Of a stretch of 16,773 nucleotides of DNA, positions 7,270 to 16,712 are shown piece after piece (position 1 is the first letter of the stretch; every line of letters starts with the position of its first letter). A program made the translations under genes and the position numbers. This stretch comes from an uncultured Roseburia sp. Lineage in GTDB: Bacteria > Bacillota > Clostridia > Lachnospirales > Lachnospiraceae. A model generated the notes under the pieces. The model did not search any database and was not told where the DNA came from. It saw only the letters and a program-made list of their open reading frames with translations. Location of the stretch: the NCBI GenBank assembly GCA_947564765.1, contig CANODN010000014.1, positions 1 to 16,773 on the forward strand, written 5' to 3'.

Positions 7270-10200
7270 TCATCTTTCCTCCCTTTTCCTGCAGTAGTGA
7301 AAAAGCCCTCGCTAATCTGCATCCGCTCATCGAAAGACCATACATCCGGTTCACGGACCTCTTTCGTCTTTGTTTCTGTCCCCTCCGGCGTCACATAGGA
7401 AAAGGACCATTCCCCTGTCATTCCTCCGGGAACCGGCGCGGCAATCGGATCTGCCGGCGACAGCAGCGGCGCGGCTTTTATATACATTTCGTTTTTTTCA
7501 AGCTGCCCGCAGTAAACATTCTTGTCCAAACTCACTTCTTTTGCAGGCAGAAATCCTGTGGAAATCGTAATATGGCCTGACGGCTCCATTAAAAATGTCA
7601 GCTCCACAGGTTCATCTGACAGGCTTGTCCTAATACTGCTGCCTTGTACCATATATTCGGATTCCGGCTCCGAAAACAAATCCGGTACAAAGAGCTTTTC
7701 ATAGGTTTTTTCCTCTCTTCCTCCCACATAAAATCCTGCCAGACCGTCAAACAGCTTCCTTTTATCTCCGAAACGGACTTCAAATTTCTCTTCGTCAAAC
7801 CCATTGCAGACAAGCTCCTCCCGAAACCACTGTACATGAGGCGGATATCCTCTTCCCAGAATCTGTACGCTTCCTCTGGCAAGGACCAGCGGCCGCCCGA
7901 AGCACAGCTGTAAAAACTGCTCGTCTCCTCCCGGCGCGCTTTTGCCGAAAACCTGGTCCAAATACTTAAGAAGATTTGCACAAGCCGGATTGTGCTCTCC
8001 GAGAAGTCCCTTGACGAAAAACCGCAGATGTGCAGAAGGGATTTCCTCAAAGGGAATACAGGAGGGCAGAGGCCGCATCCACCGTGCGCCTTGTCCGCTT
8101 TTCTGAATAAATCCAAGGAGTCTGCCGCAGGAATCGCAAACCTGAAAATCCCCATCCAGAAAATTCGGTATCACAAAGCCCAAAACCGGCGTTGTCCCAT
8201 GATCTATAGATTCCATGGAAAGATTTCTTTCCTCCTCCATGCGGGCTGCCAGCCAGTGAAACCGAACCGTTGCCGGATGCATAAATCGGGGCCGCAGATA
8301 AGCCTCTCCCTTTCTGTCCTCATAGCTTACATCATCTCCGAGAAAAATACGGTTCTCATCCGGCTTAATTTTTTTCATCTGTCCAAAGGAATCCACCAGC
8401 CAAATCTCCGACACAGACAAAAAGCCTGCCCGGACCGGAAAAAATCTGGATTCCGTATCTTCCACCCTGGGACTGATCAGGGGCTGGTCCAAAAGCCGCG
8501 TCAATTCCAGCAGCAGCGGCCGAAGCTTTTTGGAAGAATCATACAAAGGCAGTGCCGGCAGATGATCCCGCATAATCAGCGCTTCATGAAAACCGTCCAT
8601 ACGCTGGGACAAAATCTCCATTTCTCCGGCAATCTCTGCCGCTTTCTTTAAATTTTCATACTCCGGCCCCTGTCTTTGTTCTTCTGCCATTCTGCGAATC
8701 AAATTACCAAGATGATCTGCTGCATGGGGTGAAATAACGGTGGAACCGGAAATTTCAACCGGCTCTGAATCTGTCGTCCTATCTTCCTGCCGCTTCAGCT
8801 CCAAATCAATTTCCTCCAGAGAATAGCTGCGAAAGGAATCGTCTTTTTGGACATCAGAGCGGGCGGATTTCATTTGAATCCGCCATTCCATAAGCAGCGG
8901 CGCCCAGGGCTGTTTCCACTGGCAAACCGATATCGGATCGGGAAAACTGCCGGAAAATCCTGTTTTTTCCCTCTGTTTCCTGCAAATGTTATTCGTCACT
9001 GTCGCCAGTTTCTCCGGCGTGCATAAAATACCTGCCAGTTGGAACGCCTTTTGGGCAATGCATTCGGCGAAATCCTCAGACAAAAGCAATACTTCTCCCA
9101 ATACATCCGCCGCAAAAGAAGGCAGCGGTTTGCAGGTTCCGGCGCACAGCTCTGCGGCATCTTTTGCGGTAATCGTGACATTCTGTCGGTCTATCGTCAA
9201 ATCCAGCGACGATACCGGATGCATCCTGCAATGCAAAAGACCATCCGCCGCATTCTTTTGAAACCCCTGCTTATAGGCTCTTTTGACGCCGTCACCACAA
9301 AACATCAATACCGGCGGACTTGCCATATAAAAACGGTCCCGCTGTTTTTCCTGCAGGGTCATTTCTTTTCCCTGCAAAAGATCATTCAGGCTTTTTTGCA
9401 GCTCTGCTATTTTTTGCGTATTTTCCCGTATCTGTTTCTGATGCTTTTTCAATTTGGCAAGCAGCTTCTGAATCAGGGAAAGAAACGTCTTGGAATCCAC
9501 ATTTTTTACAGCCTCCAAATCTTTCTGCAGCTGCGTATGCCCTTCCTTAAGCCGAAGGGCGTCGTCGCCCCACGGATCGCTTTCCGCCAGCACATATTTC
9601 CACCATGCAAAATAAATTTCGTTTTTTAAGGATTCTGTCATTGCTTCCAGAAGATTATTTTCTTCCTGTAGCTCATTCATAAGCGCAAGCTCTTGATAGT
9701 TTTCTTCCTCAAGTTCGGCATGATTGGTACGTTTTAAGGTATTGCGCAGTCCCCATACGCTTCCCTGTCCTATGCTCTCAAACTGCTTTTCATGCAGCCC
9801 TTCCTCCAGACGAATCAGCGCATCCGGATTCCCGTTATTTTCTATGCCCTCCAGCATATCATTTTGAAAGGCATTTAACATACGCTCCAAACCCTTCACT
9901 TCCGGCAGTTCCTTCTGCAAAAAGGCAGCCAGCGCTTCAGCGGAGGTATTTCCGATATAAACCGAAATATCCTCTGTAGGAACCCCCGACGGATAATCCG
10001 CCTCCGGTCCCTCCCACTTCACTTGTTTTAAAACACTGTGGCAAATGGTTTTCTGTGGAATTTCTTCGCTGTCCCCACAAAACCAGCCTAATCCTTCCAG
10101 GGTTTCTTTGTCTGCTCCCGTCAAAGGATCTTTCTCCCCAGTTTCATAATATCCGGTCAGCACATAGGTATAGGTTCCGGATTCTTCTTCCTCCATGCTG

Positions 10201-10781
10201 TCGTAAAACCCGAATACCGATCTGGATTTGGGATAACATGCCGCAAAGGAGGCATCTCCTGGTCCGACTACAGTCAATTCCGTCAGATAATACCCCTCTT
10301 CCTGATTTTCGGTACCGTAATCTCTTGCAGATCCCAAATATCCGTAAATCTGACCGTCTAATCCGGCGCCCTCCCAAAGCCCGTTTTCCAGACGGAATGT
10401 AGGAATGGAAGTCCTGTCGTATTCCTCTAGTCCGGTCAGCGGGTGATTTGTAACAAAATCGCTTTCCAGTATCCATGCTTTTTGCCTGATTTCGCCGTTC
10501 TTTGCCCAAATCCGCTGCACAATCCAGCGGTTTGGCAGAGCCGGAAACCGGATTTCGCCGTCATCGCCTGTATGGATGCCGTGGAGCAGCGCATCCGGCA
10601 TAGTCCAGTGGAGGTGGATTCCGGGCATCTCTTGTTTGGTTCCAAATAGCCTCGTCGCATATTTCCCCAAAGGAATTTCTGCCGTTGCCGAATAATCCGG
10701 CGCGAGGTCAGCCAGTGGAGGGCTGTTTTTTCCGATTACAAGCCCCTCCAGCATAACCGGCACATAAAGTATATTACACAT
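7266..10781 (-). CDS. 1171-aa multidomain protein with central coiled coil, unknown function, DUF6603-cluster type
   Basis: The start is ATG 10781: AGGAGG at 10795-10790 lies 8 nt upstream, and the start overlaps the previous stop in ATGTGTAA. The frame is open 15 codons further but without such a site. The N-terminus carries VPVMLEGLVIGK, then GIHLHWTMPDAL (54-65) and FPALPNRWIVQR (79-90). I recall these strings from large uncharacterised proteins of actinobacteria and cyanobacteria; this is memory and was not searched. Residues about 355-480 are charged and heptad-like (LALMNELQEENNLLEAM, then LLAKLKKHQKQIRENTQKI) and predict a coiled coil. Further on are LGFVIPNFLDGDF, a CDSC pair near residue 880 and FGRPLVLARG near 957. 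The C-terminus looks beta-rich. There is no signal peptide, nucleotide-binding motif or HExxH. It could be a scaffold or structural subunit. It overlaps both neighbours. Confidence 0.75.
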   Translation of the reverse strand: MCNILYVPVMLEGLVIGKNSPPLADLAPDYSATAEIPLGKYATRLFGTKQEMPGIHLHWTMPDALLHGIHTGDDGEIRFPALPNRWIVQRIWAKNGEIRQKAWILESDFVTNHPLTGLEEYDRTSIPTFRLENGLWEGAGLDGQIYGYLGSARDYGTENQEEGYYLTELTVVGPGDASFAACYPKSRSVFGFYDSMEEEESGTYTYVLTGYYETGEKDPLTGADKETLEGLGWFCGDSEEIPQKTICHSVLKQVKWEGPEADYPSGVPTEDISVYIGNTSAEALAAFLQKELPEVKGLERMLNAFQNDMLEGIENNGNPDALIRLEEGLHEKQFESIGQGSVWGLRNTLKRTNHAELEEENYQELALMNELQEENNLLEAMTESLKNEIYFAWWKYVLAESDPWGDDALRLKEGHTQLQKDLEAVKNVDSKTFLSLIQKLLAKLKKHQKQIRENTQKIAELQKSLNDLLQGKEMTLQEKQRDRFYMASPPVLMFCGDGVKRAYKQGFQKNAADGLLHCRMHPVSSLDLTIDRQNVTITAKDAAELCAGTCKPLPSFAADVLGEVLLLSEDFAECIAQKAFQLAGILCTPEKLATVTNNICRKQREKTGFSGSFPDPISVCQWKQPWAPLLMEWRIQMKSARSDVQKDDSFRSYSLEEIDLELKRQEDRTTDSEPVEISGSTVISPHAADHLGNLIRRMAEEQRQGPEYENLKKAAEIAGEMEILSQRMDGFHEALIMRDHLPALPLYDSSKKLRPLLLELTRLLDQPLISPRVEDTESRFFPVRAGFLSVSEIWLVDSFGQMKKIKPDENRIFLGDDVSYEDRKGEAYLRPRFMHPATVRFHWLAARMEEERNLSMESIDHGTTPVLGFVIPNFLDGDFQVCDSCGRLLGFIQKSGQGARWMRPLPSCIPFEEIPSAHLRFFVKGLLGEHNPACANLLKYLDQVFGKSAPGGDEQFLQLCFGRPLVLARGSVQILGRGYPPHVQWFREELVCNGFDEEKFEVRFGDKRKLFDGLAGFYVGGREEKTYEKLFVPDLFSEPESEYMVQGSSIRTSLSDEPVELTFLMEPSGHITISTGFLPAKEVSLDKNVYCGQLEKNEMYIKAAPLLSPADPIAAPVPGGMTGEWSFSYVTPEGTETKTKEVREPDVWSFDERMQISEGFFTTAGKGRKDE

Positions 10782-11649
10782 GAACGCCGCCTCCTTTGCT
10801 GTCAGAATTGCTGCGGTTAATTTCAATGGTACAGCGCATTCTTTCCTGAATCATCTGCAGAGCAAACTCAAGCGACGAAAAATATGCGCTGCCTTCCCCT
10901 GCCTTCTCCAATACCTGCTGCATAGTCCCGGCAAGGGCTTTGATATCCAAAAGTCCCTTTTCCGCATCACGAAAAACCGGAGAAACCGATGCATGGATAT
11001 CCCTGCCTGCCTTTTCTTCCTTTAGAGACACAAGATGTTTGACAAGTTCGCCATCTTTCTCCTCAAAACCGAAAAACAGGCTCTCCACAGGCTCTGTCAG
11101 TGTGATTTTATCCAAAACACCGTCTGCGATGCAAAACAAAACGGAGCTTCCGATATGTTCCAGCTTTAAGATATTTAATTCCTGTTCACCGCTGCAGCAG
11201 GAAATTTCAATTCCGGGCCACCCCTCCACAAGACGGGAGCGCAGCAGAAATCCCGTCCGGTATTCTCCGCCGTTACTGTTTTTCGGTGATTTATCGTATC
11301 GAAGGGCGCGCATATGCGCCGAATGCATACGCCCATGTTCTTTCAGCTTTGGCAAAACCGCGCAGTCATGCATCCAATCAGAGGTGCAGTTTCGCCCGAT
11401 GCTCAATGCGCCGTCTGCCATAGCGTCTATCCAATTCTCATCCAGATAAAAAATTCTAAGGGACTCCGGCGGCAGCAGCCGCCCGTCTGCAATCAGTGTG
11501 TCGAAAGGCACCCCGTCCAGCATATATAAGCCATTGATAAACGCAGTGACATCGTCTTTTTCCATATAGGCAATACTCAACTGCTCTTTCAGCGAGCAAA
11601 AAATATTTTCTCCGGATATCACCCGGCTGTTTTTAAACCATGATTTCAC
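10774..11649 (-). CDS. 291-aa conserved-looking protein of unknown function
   Basis: The start is GTG 11649, overlapping the previous stop as GTGA. AGGAGG (11660-11655), encoded by two Arg codons of the upstream gene, lies 5 nt away. The most striking block is residues 59-86: LPPESLRIFYLDENW, then IDAMADGALSIGR. A later block reads FLLRSRLVEGWPGIEI. I have the impression of similar strings in unnamed proteins from other phyla, but no family name can be given. The sequence is mixed alpha/beta and soluble. It has no export signal, metal site or nucleotide motif that I can see. It ends in TAA 10776-10774, inside the start of the next gene, so its translation is coupled to the 1171-aa protein and close stoichiometry is likely. 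Confidence 0.7.
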   Translation of the reverse strand: MKSWFKNSRVISGENIFCSLKEQLSIAYMEKDDVTAFINGLYMLDGVPFDTLIADGRLLPPESLRIFYLDENWIDAMADGALSIGRNCTSDWMHDCAVLPKLKEHGRMHSAHMRALRYDKSPKNSNGGEYRTGFLLRSRLVEGWPGIEISCCSGEQELNILKLEHIGSSVLFCIADGVLDKITLTEPVESLFFGFEEKDGELVKHLVSLKEEKAGRDIHASVSPVFRDAEKGLLDIKALAGTMQQVLEKAGEGSAYFSSLEFALQMIQERMRCTIEINRSNSDSKGGGVHV

Positions 11650-12887
11650 GCTTTCCTCCTTAAGTACCCATCCAACAGCGACAATACCGCATCCGAAAGA
11701 CCGGTCTCCTTCTCCGTCTCTTTCTTAAGACTGCACTGCGCATCCATTGCCAACTGCAGAGACGCAGCATGAACCTGTTTCCGGTTGTCTGCTCTTGCCT
11801 GCAGCAATTTCATGGCTATTGATTTCCGATTCAGCGCCAGCAGCCTTCCGGTCTGCCATGCACAGGCATAAGAAACGTCAAACATTCCCAAATCGGGATC
11901 ATATATGTACAGCGAATCAGAAGAGGAAACAGAAGGGATCTCCTGACGCTCTTTAGCTGCCGGCGTAAGCGGGCCCCGGTAAAAAGAAACCGTCTGGTCT
12001 CCGTTTCGGATCTGATGCGGTATCGGCAGGTATCCGTTTTCCGAAAAAGGAGTATCCAAAAGCCCAAGAGAACCAATCCCAAGACTACTGCAGATCTCCT
12101 TAAAATGCCAGGGAAGGCTGATTGCTTCATAAGTCCAGCTATACAGTACAATCAGGCGGATCTTAGAAAAGGCATCAATTTTGGCCTGATTGGAATAATC
12201 GTCATATCCCTCCAGGGATACCAGATACACCCGGTTCTTTTTCCCTTCCTGAGAAACATCCGGCATTCTGGCTCCCATAACGGCGGAACACCAGGTATCC
12301 GTTGGTCCGCCTGTATCATCCGATTTGATATAGGGATCTGTCTGCCGGGCATGGCATAGATAGACCAAATCCTCATACGCCGGAAAAATCCTCCGAAACA
12401 GAGACGTTTCCAAATCGATATAGCTGCACATCTCGCTTTCCTCACCCTTTCGCAGATGCAGTTTTGGAAAATAAACCTCCAAAGAATCCGGATTTACGGC
12501 ATGGGCAACAGTGTCCGTTGACACGGCGCCTCCTTCTTCCTCTCTCAGCTGCAGCAGGGCAAGCCATGGAGTGTGAAAGGAAGGGCTTGCTTTCCTGCCG
12601 TCTGTCTGCGCATCTGCCGACCGTTCCCAGGGAAGGGTCTTCCTGGAAAAAACAATATGGGGCAGACTCTTTCCAAAACTTCCCCTGCCATTTTCCGGCG
12701 GATAAACGCAGCAAATGTCTTCTTTTGCTATGGTAAAGCGCGGTCCCTCCACCCAAAGCGTTTTTTGGGCAGACACGGAATCCCCCAGTGTTTTAGAACG
12801 GGAAACTGCTTTCATCACATATTCTCCACTTTGCAGAGGCGGTACGCAGGATTCTGCAAAAACCGCTTTTTTTATTGATTCCTCCAT
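11646..12887 (-). CDS. 413-aa conserved-looking protein of unknown function
   Basis: The start is ATG 12887, 9 nt after AGGAGG (12902-12897), which lies in the 3' end of the DUF6603 gene; the two genes overlap by 16 nt. Recognisable blocks are ICCVYPPENGRGSF, LPHIVFSRKTLPWER (75-89) and TPWLALLQL (106-114). They look like conserved cores separated by variable, charged stretches. The middle is mixed alpha/beta (VYLVSLEGYDDY, IRLIVLYSWTYEAI, SFYRGPLTP). The C-terminal 70 residues are helical and charged (LLALNRKSIAMKLLQAR...). No signal peptide or catalytic motif is visible. The 291-aa gene starts within its stop codon, so the two proteins are made together and may interact. No function is assigned. 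Confidence 0.7.
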   Translation of the reverse strand: MEESIKKAVFAESCVPPLQSGEYVMKAVSRSKTLGDSVSAQKTLWVEGPRFTIAKEDICCVYPPENGRGSFGKSLPHIVFSRKTLPWERSADAQTDGRKASPSFHTPWLALLQLREEEGGAVSTDTVAHAVNPDSLEVYFPKLHLRKGEESEMCSYIDLETSLFRRIFPAYEDLVYLCHARQTDPYIKSDDTGGPTDTWCSAVMGARMPDVSQEGKKNRVYLVSLEGYDDYSNQAKIDAFSKIRLIVLYSWTYEAISLPWHFKEICSSLGIGSLGLLDTPFSENGYLPIPHQIRNGDQTVSFYRGPLTPAAKERQEIPSVSSSDSLYIYDPDLGMFDVSYACAWQTGRLLALNRKSIAMKLLQARADNRKQVHAASLQLAMDAQCSLKKETEKETGLSDAVLSLLDGYLRRKA

Positions 12888-15800
12888 AATTGCTTCCCTC
12901 CTATCGTTGCAATCAACGGCTGTTCGGTAAAGATTTCTTTTGGATTTGCACCAAGCCGGTCAAGGCGGATATCCAAACCGGTATCACCGAGACTTTCCAG
13001 TATCGCTTTTCTTTTTTCATTGCTTTTGCCAATCTGCATAAGATAGGAAAATGCCTGCTCCTGTTCATATTTTTTCGCAACAATCACAGACGGTTCTGTG
13101 AGCTGCACAGGAATGGACAGCAAATCAAAATCCTCCTGATAAGAAAGCTGATAGTAACAAAGCGGCTTAGGACGGACAACCAGCCCTGTCTTTGCGGGAA
13201 TGGTTTCTTCCTTCCGGTCTTTTTGCGCCCACAAAGCAGAAGGCAGGTTTTCCGTAACAGCATCCAGGACAAATTCTTCTTCGATTTTTACGCCGTCTTT
13301 TCGTTCCAGGAGAATCTCCAACTCCGAATCCAGTTCCAAATCACCGCAGGGCCTGATTTTCACCGGCGTTTCGGCGTCCTGCGTAAAAACCTTCTTCTGC
13401 ATAAAGGAAATAGTCTCTGCAGGTACGCAGGATTTCACCGTTATCTCAAAATCCTGTGCGCAAAGAACCATAGCCTTTTCGCCGCTTTCGGTATCAAGCT
13501 CTTTTATCATGCCCTTGCTTACTGCTATGGTACAGCTGTCATAAGCATCTCCTGCATCATTCTTCCTCTCCTTTTCCTTTGCATTTGGCAGGAAGGAGGA
13601 TACAAATTCCTTCGTATCAATACAGCTGACGGACTGATTTTTTGCCTGGCCAAAGGATATCGTAAAGCTGATGATCCATAATTTCACCTTTGCTATTCCG
13701 CTAAACTCCGGTCCCCATATGTGCAGATCACATCCAAGTTCTAATTTCACCGTAAACAGTTTCAGATGTACCCGGACTCCGATGCTTACTCCGATACGCA
13801 AATCATAGTGATACGGTTTCCACTGTATCAAAACGTCTACATAAGCATCAAACCACGCTTCCACGCAAGACGCCTTATATTGCAGCTTCAAAAGGCCGCC
13901 TGCCATAAGCGCCGACGGCGTAATGGCAAAATAAATCTCCCCCAGCGCGGTCAGCCCTTTTGCAATTTCCCAGTTCAGCCCCAGACGTCTGGCAGCCGGA
14001 TAATGCTCCGGCTTTTGATACAGCCTGTGATATCCGCCCAGCGTTACGACAAAATCTCCTCTGTGGGCACCGCCGTACCAGGTATAAAATGCAAAGGACC
14101 CTGTCAAATGACAGTCTTTTGACAAAATATAGGACTCGCTGGACAACGCCGCTTCCACGGCAATCAGACTGCTTGCAGGAACAAAAGACGCCTTTAACAG
14201 CAAAACGGCATGTCCAATGGGATTTTCCGCTCCATAAGGCACGTTGATGACTGATTCCCCTAAAAGATGAATCTCTGTCTCCTTCCCAAATGAAACGGTC
14301 AGCATGGCAATGGAATCGATCATTCGGAAGGAATTGAACAAAATGCCCGCGGCAATCCAGTTTTCTCCGGTCTCCGGCGGAAAATATGTCATTTCCTTCT
14401 CAAAAATCTCATCCGAAGACAAGTTTCCTTTGACTGCCTTTAAAAACGGAAATTCCAAAAGGTGATCGATATCCGGCATGCTCAGACTGCGGTTATATCC
14501 AAATCCTGCGGCAATTCCTGTAATGGAAAAGCACGGCGGACCGCCGATCGCCGCTTTTAACAATGCAAATACAAAGGCAGAATGCGCCGGTTTGGAAGTA
14601 TATGCTCCATAAGCCGTCAGCTGGAAGGTTTTCAGTCCGATCAGCAGGGAGCCGCGGTAAGTACAGGCATCCGCTCTTAAAAAGCTGCCTCCTATGGAAA
14701 GGGCATCTGTTTTGACCGCAACGGACAATCCCTTCAGCAAAAAGGAAGGCTTCTTCTCCTGAATCTGATATCCGAATCCCAAGCCTTCAAGGGCAAAGGA
14801 CAATGCTCCTTGTGTAAAATCAGAGTCCAGCATAAAATCCAGCGCTTTCTCCTCATAGGATATCCCGATCTGTTTGAGCGTAAAGGGACCGAGCTGCTTA
14901 TCAATCCGGACAGACGCCTGACTGCTTTTTTCATCCTGATTTTGGATTCTGCCCTTCTTTTTCCCGGCTCCGATTGCAAGATTCAGCGGAATTTTCACAT
15001 CCGACAGCCGCAAATCCGAAGAAAGCCAGATTCCCCGATGAAATTCCTGATCCGCAATATCCAAATCCGTAATGGTGACATGGGCGCAATCCCCGGAAAA
15101 TACCAGCGTTTTTAAACCGCACAGTCCAACCTCCTGCATAATCGGCGAACAATTTCCCACCACGGGAAGCTGACTGAGGCTTAGTTCCATATCCAAAGCA
15201 ATTCCAAAGATTACCTGCCTCGTATCGTCTGACAGACTGCTCCTGATATACAGTTTATTCTGCTCTTTAGTCTCTGCAAGGAAGATAAATTCTTTTTTAT
15301 GAAAATCAAAGGAACCTTTCAAATGCGCAATGGAAATATCCAAAAATTCCGGCAGTTCAAAGTCCGCAAAGCCAAGGAGTCCGCAAAAATCCGTAACCGA
15401 AAATCCCGCTTCCTGTTTCCATTCAAACAACAGCTCTTCTTTTCCCGCTTCCTCCTGAAATGACACCAGAAACCGGGAAGGAAACGTTTTTTTCTCTTCT
15501 TCTCCCTCTGCCCCGGCAAAACTCATTTCTCCGGTATATTCTGCGCCTTCCTTTGACTTATTTACTGTAATATAAAACTGCATCAAAAGCGTTTCCAAAG
15601 ACAAAGAAGCGGAACAGTCAAACTGCAGGTCTCCTGTTTCCGGCGTCGCAGACAGCGTCACATAGTTTAAGCCAATCCGCTGAAAGATATCGGGACTCTT
15701 CCAGCCAAAGGACTCACATAAATCAGAAAGACTTTTTCCCTCCGGCACCAAAACACCACCCTGCACGGACCATACGCCGCTGTTGTCAAAAATCCCTGCC

Positions 15801-16699
15801 TGTATGGTCAGCGTCTCAAGCAGCGTCATCTGCCCGTAAAAGCAAAGGTCTTTTCCCTTCGGGCTGCCTGCAAAGGACATGCGCAGAGAATCCAGGCGAA
15901 CCAGTCCTTCCTCCCAAACGCCGCTGATTCCAAAAGACACCTGATAGGCATTGCCTTTGATATCCGCCTCCACCTTTGCCTCTTCCACATGAAGCGTCTG
16001 AAGGGCTTTTGGCACAGCAGGCGCCCCTCCTGCTCCAAACATGCTTTCCATGATATCTGAAATGCTTTTTTTCTCCTGTCCCGGTTCCAGATAACCCTGA
16101 ATCTTCTTTCCGATTACGGAAACTTCCGCGGTAAATGCCAGAGAAAACAGCGTAAGCCTTGTTTTAACAACAATCTCCTTAAAACAGAGCGCCTCCTCTA
16201 TGCTAAGATACGCTTTGACAGAAACAAGGGACAAATCAGGAAGCCCAAATTCCGTCAGATTATTAAAATCCTCTGTTTCTCCTCCAAGCGCCCAGGCAGC
16301 AAAGGAAAGGAATCCCGGAAATGCCTGTTCCTCTGACGCAGGTTTCAAATAGGCCTGCACCAGATCAAGAGAACCGGAAATCACGCCAAACTCCAACGGG
16401 CATCCTGCAATATGAACTACGGCACTCAGCGTATATTGGTAGATATCATCACTGCGGATAATCTCCAGACAGGCATTTTCAAAAGTCATCAGATCTTTGA
16501 TCAAAGGAATCTCCTGACTGTACCCAAATGACAAGCGATAAGTCCGATGCCCGTTTTCATAAAAATAAAATTGACTCTCCTTCGGCACGCCAAGGGGCAG
16601 ATCAATCCTTTCCAAAAAACCATGGGACATGTTGCCGGCAAACAAAAGCACTTCCGATAAGGAAAAACTCCTCTCCTTTGATTCTCCCGATAAGGCCAC
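12872..16699 (-). CDS. DUF6603-domain giant beta-rich protein
   Basis: 1275 aa from GTG 16699, chosen because GAGG (16709-16706) lies 6 nt upstream. GTG 16705 is the alternative and adds two residues. An in-frame TAA at 16729-16727 closes the frame upstream. The DUF6603 call rests on two motifs I recognise: IGGPPCFSITGIAAGFGYNR (718-737) and, near residue 985, LGCDLHIWGPEFSG then KVKLWIISFTISFG. The N-terminal half contains repeats pairing a short hydrophobic helix with beta-strands: SISDIMESMFG (about 212), SLSDLCESFGW (about 321) and SVTDFCGLLGF (about 434), each followed by a P-containing turn and alternating strands. From about 1020 a charged linker leads to a separate C-terminal domain of roughly 240 residues. 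No signal peptide or transmembrane helix is seen. The family's function is unknown to me. It is the first complete gene of the operon in view. Confidence 0.85.
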   Translation of the reverse strand: MALSGESKERSFSLSEVLLFAGNMSHGFLERIDLPLGVPKESQFYFYENGHRTYRLSFGYSQEIPLIKDLMTFENACLEIIRSDDIYQYTLSAVVHIAGCPLEFGVISGSLDLVQAYLKPASEEQAFPGFLSFAAWALGGETEDFNNLTEFGLPDLSLVSVKAYLSIEEALCFKEIVVKTRLTLFSLAFTAEVSVIGKKIQGYLEPGQEKKSISDIMESMFGAGGAPAVPKALQTLHVEEAKVEADIKGNAYQVSFGISGVWEEGLVRLDSLRMSFAGSPKGKDLCFYGQMTLLETLTIQAGIFDNSGVWSVQGGVLVPEGKSLSDLCESFGWKSPDIFQRIGLNYVTLSATPETGDLQFDCSASLSLETLLMQFYITVNKSKEGAEYTGEMSFAGAEGEEEKKTFPSRFLVSFQEEAGKEELLFEWKQEAGFSVTDFCGLLGFADFELPEFLDISIAHLKGSFDFHKKEFIFLAETKEQNKLYIRSSLSDDTRQVIFGIALDMELSLSQLPVVGNCSPIMQEVGLCGLKTLVFSGDCAHVTITDLDIADQEFHRGIWLSSDLRLSDVKIPLNLAIGAGKKKGRIQNQDEKSSQASVRIDKQLGPFTLKQIGISYEEKALDFMLDSDFTQGALSFALEGLGFGYQIQEKKPSFLLKGLSVAVKTDALSIGGSFLRADACTYRGSLLIGLKTFQLTAYGAYTSKPAHSAFVFALLKAAIGGPPCFSITGIAAGFGYNRSLSMPDIDHLLEFPFLKAVKGNLSSDEIFEKEMTYFPPETGENWIAAGILFNSFRMIDSIAMLTVSFGKETEIHLLGESVINVPYGAENPIGHAVLLLKASFVPASSLIAVEAALSSESYILSKDCHLTGSFAFYTWYGGAHRGDFVVTLGGYHRLYQKPEHYPAARRLGLNWEIAKGLTALGEIYFAITPSALMAGGLLKLQYKASCVEAWFDAYVDVLIQWKPYHYDLRIGVSIGVRVHLKLFTVKLELGCDLHIWGPEFSGIAKVKLWIISFTISFGQAKNQSVSCIDTKEFVSSFLPNAKEKERKNDAGDAYDSCTIAVSKGMIKELDTESGEKAMVLCAQDFEITVKSCVPAETISFMQKKVFTQDAETPVKIRPCGDLELDSELEILLERKDGVKIEEEFVLDAVTENLPSALWAQKDRKEETIPAKTGLVVRPKPLCYYQLSYQEDFDLLSIPVQLTEPSVIVAKKYEQEQAFSYLMQIGKSNEKRKAILESLGDTGLDIRLDRLGANPKEIFTEQPLIATIGGKQLWRNQ

Positions 16700-16712
16700 T
16701 TCCACCCTCGGC

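Noticed and set aside
7598..8155. A 185-aa open frame on the - strand inside the 1171-aa gene
   Set aside because: It is a shadow frame within a gene supported by overlaps, ribosome binding site and conserved-looking motifs. The protein has no coherent features.
8986..9629. Overlapping + strand ORFs of 91 and 196 aa
   Set aside because: They are antisense to the 1171-aa gene, with Cys/Phe/Arg-rich composition typical of shadow frames and no ribosome binding site noticed.
12890..13681. A 263-aa + strand ORF
   Set aside because: It lies antisense to the DUF6603 C-terminal region, with low-complexity Phe/Leu/Arg composition typical of a shadow. Its length alone is not evidence of a gene.
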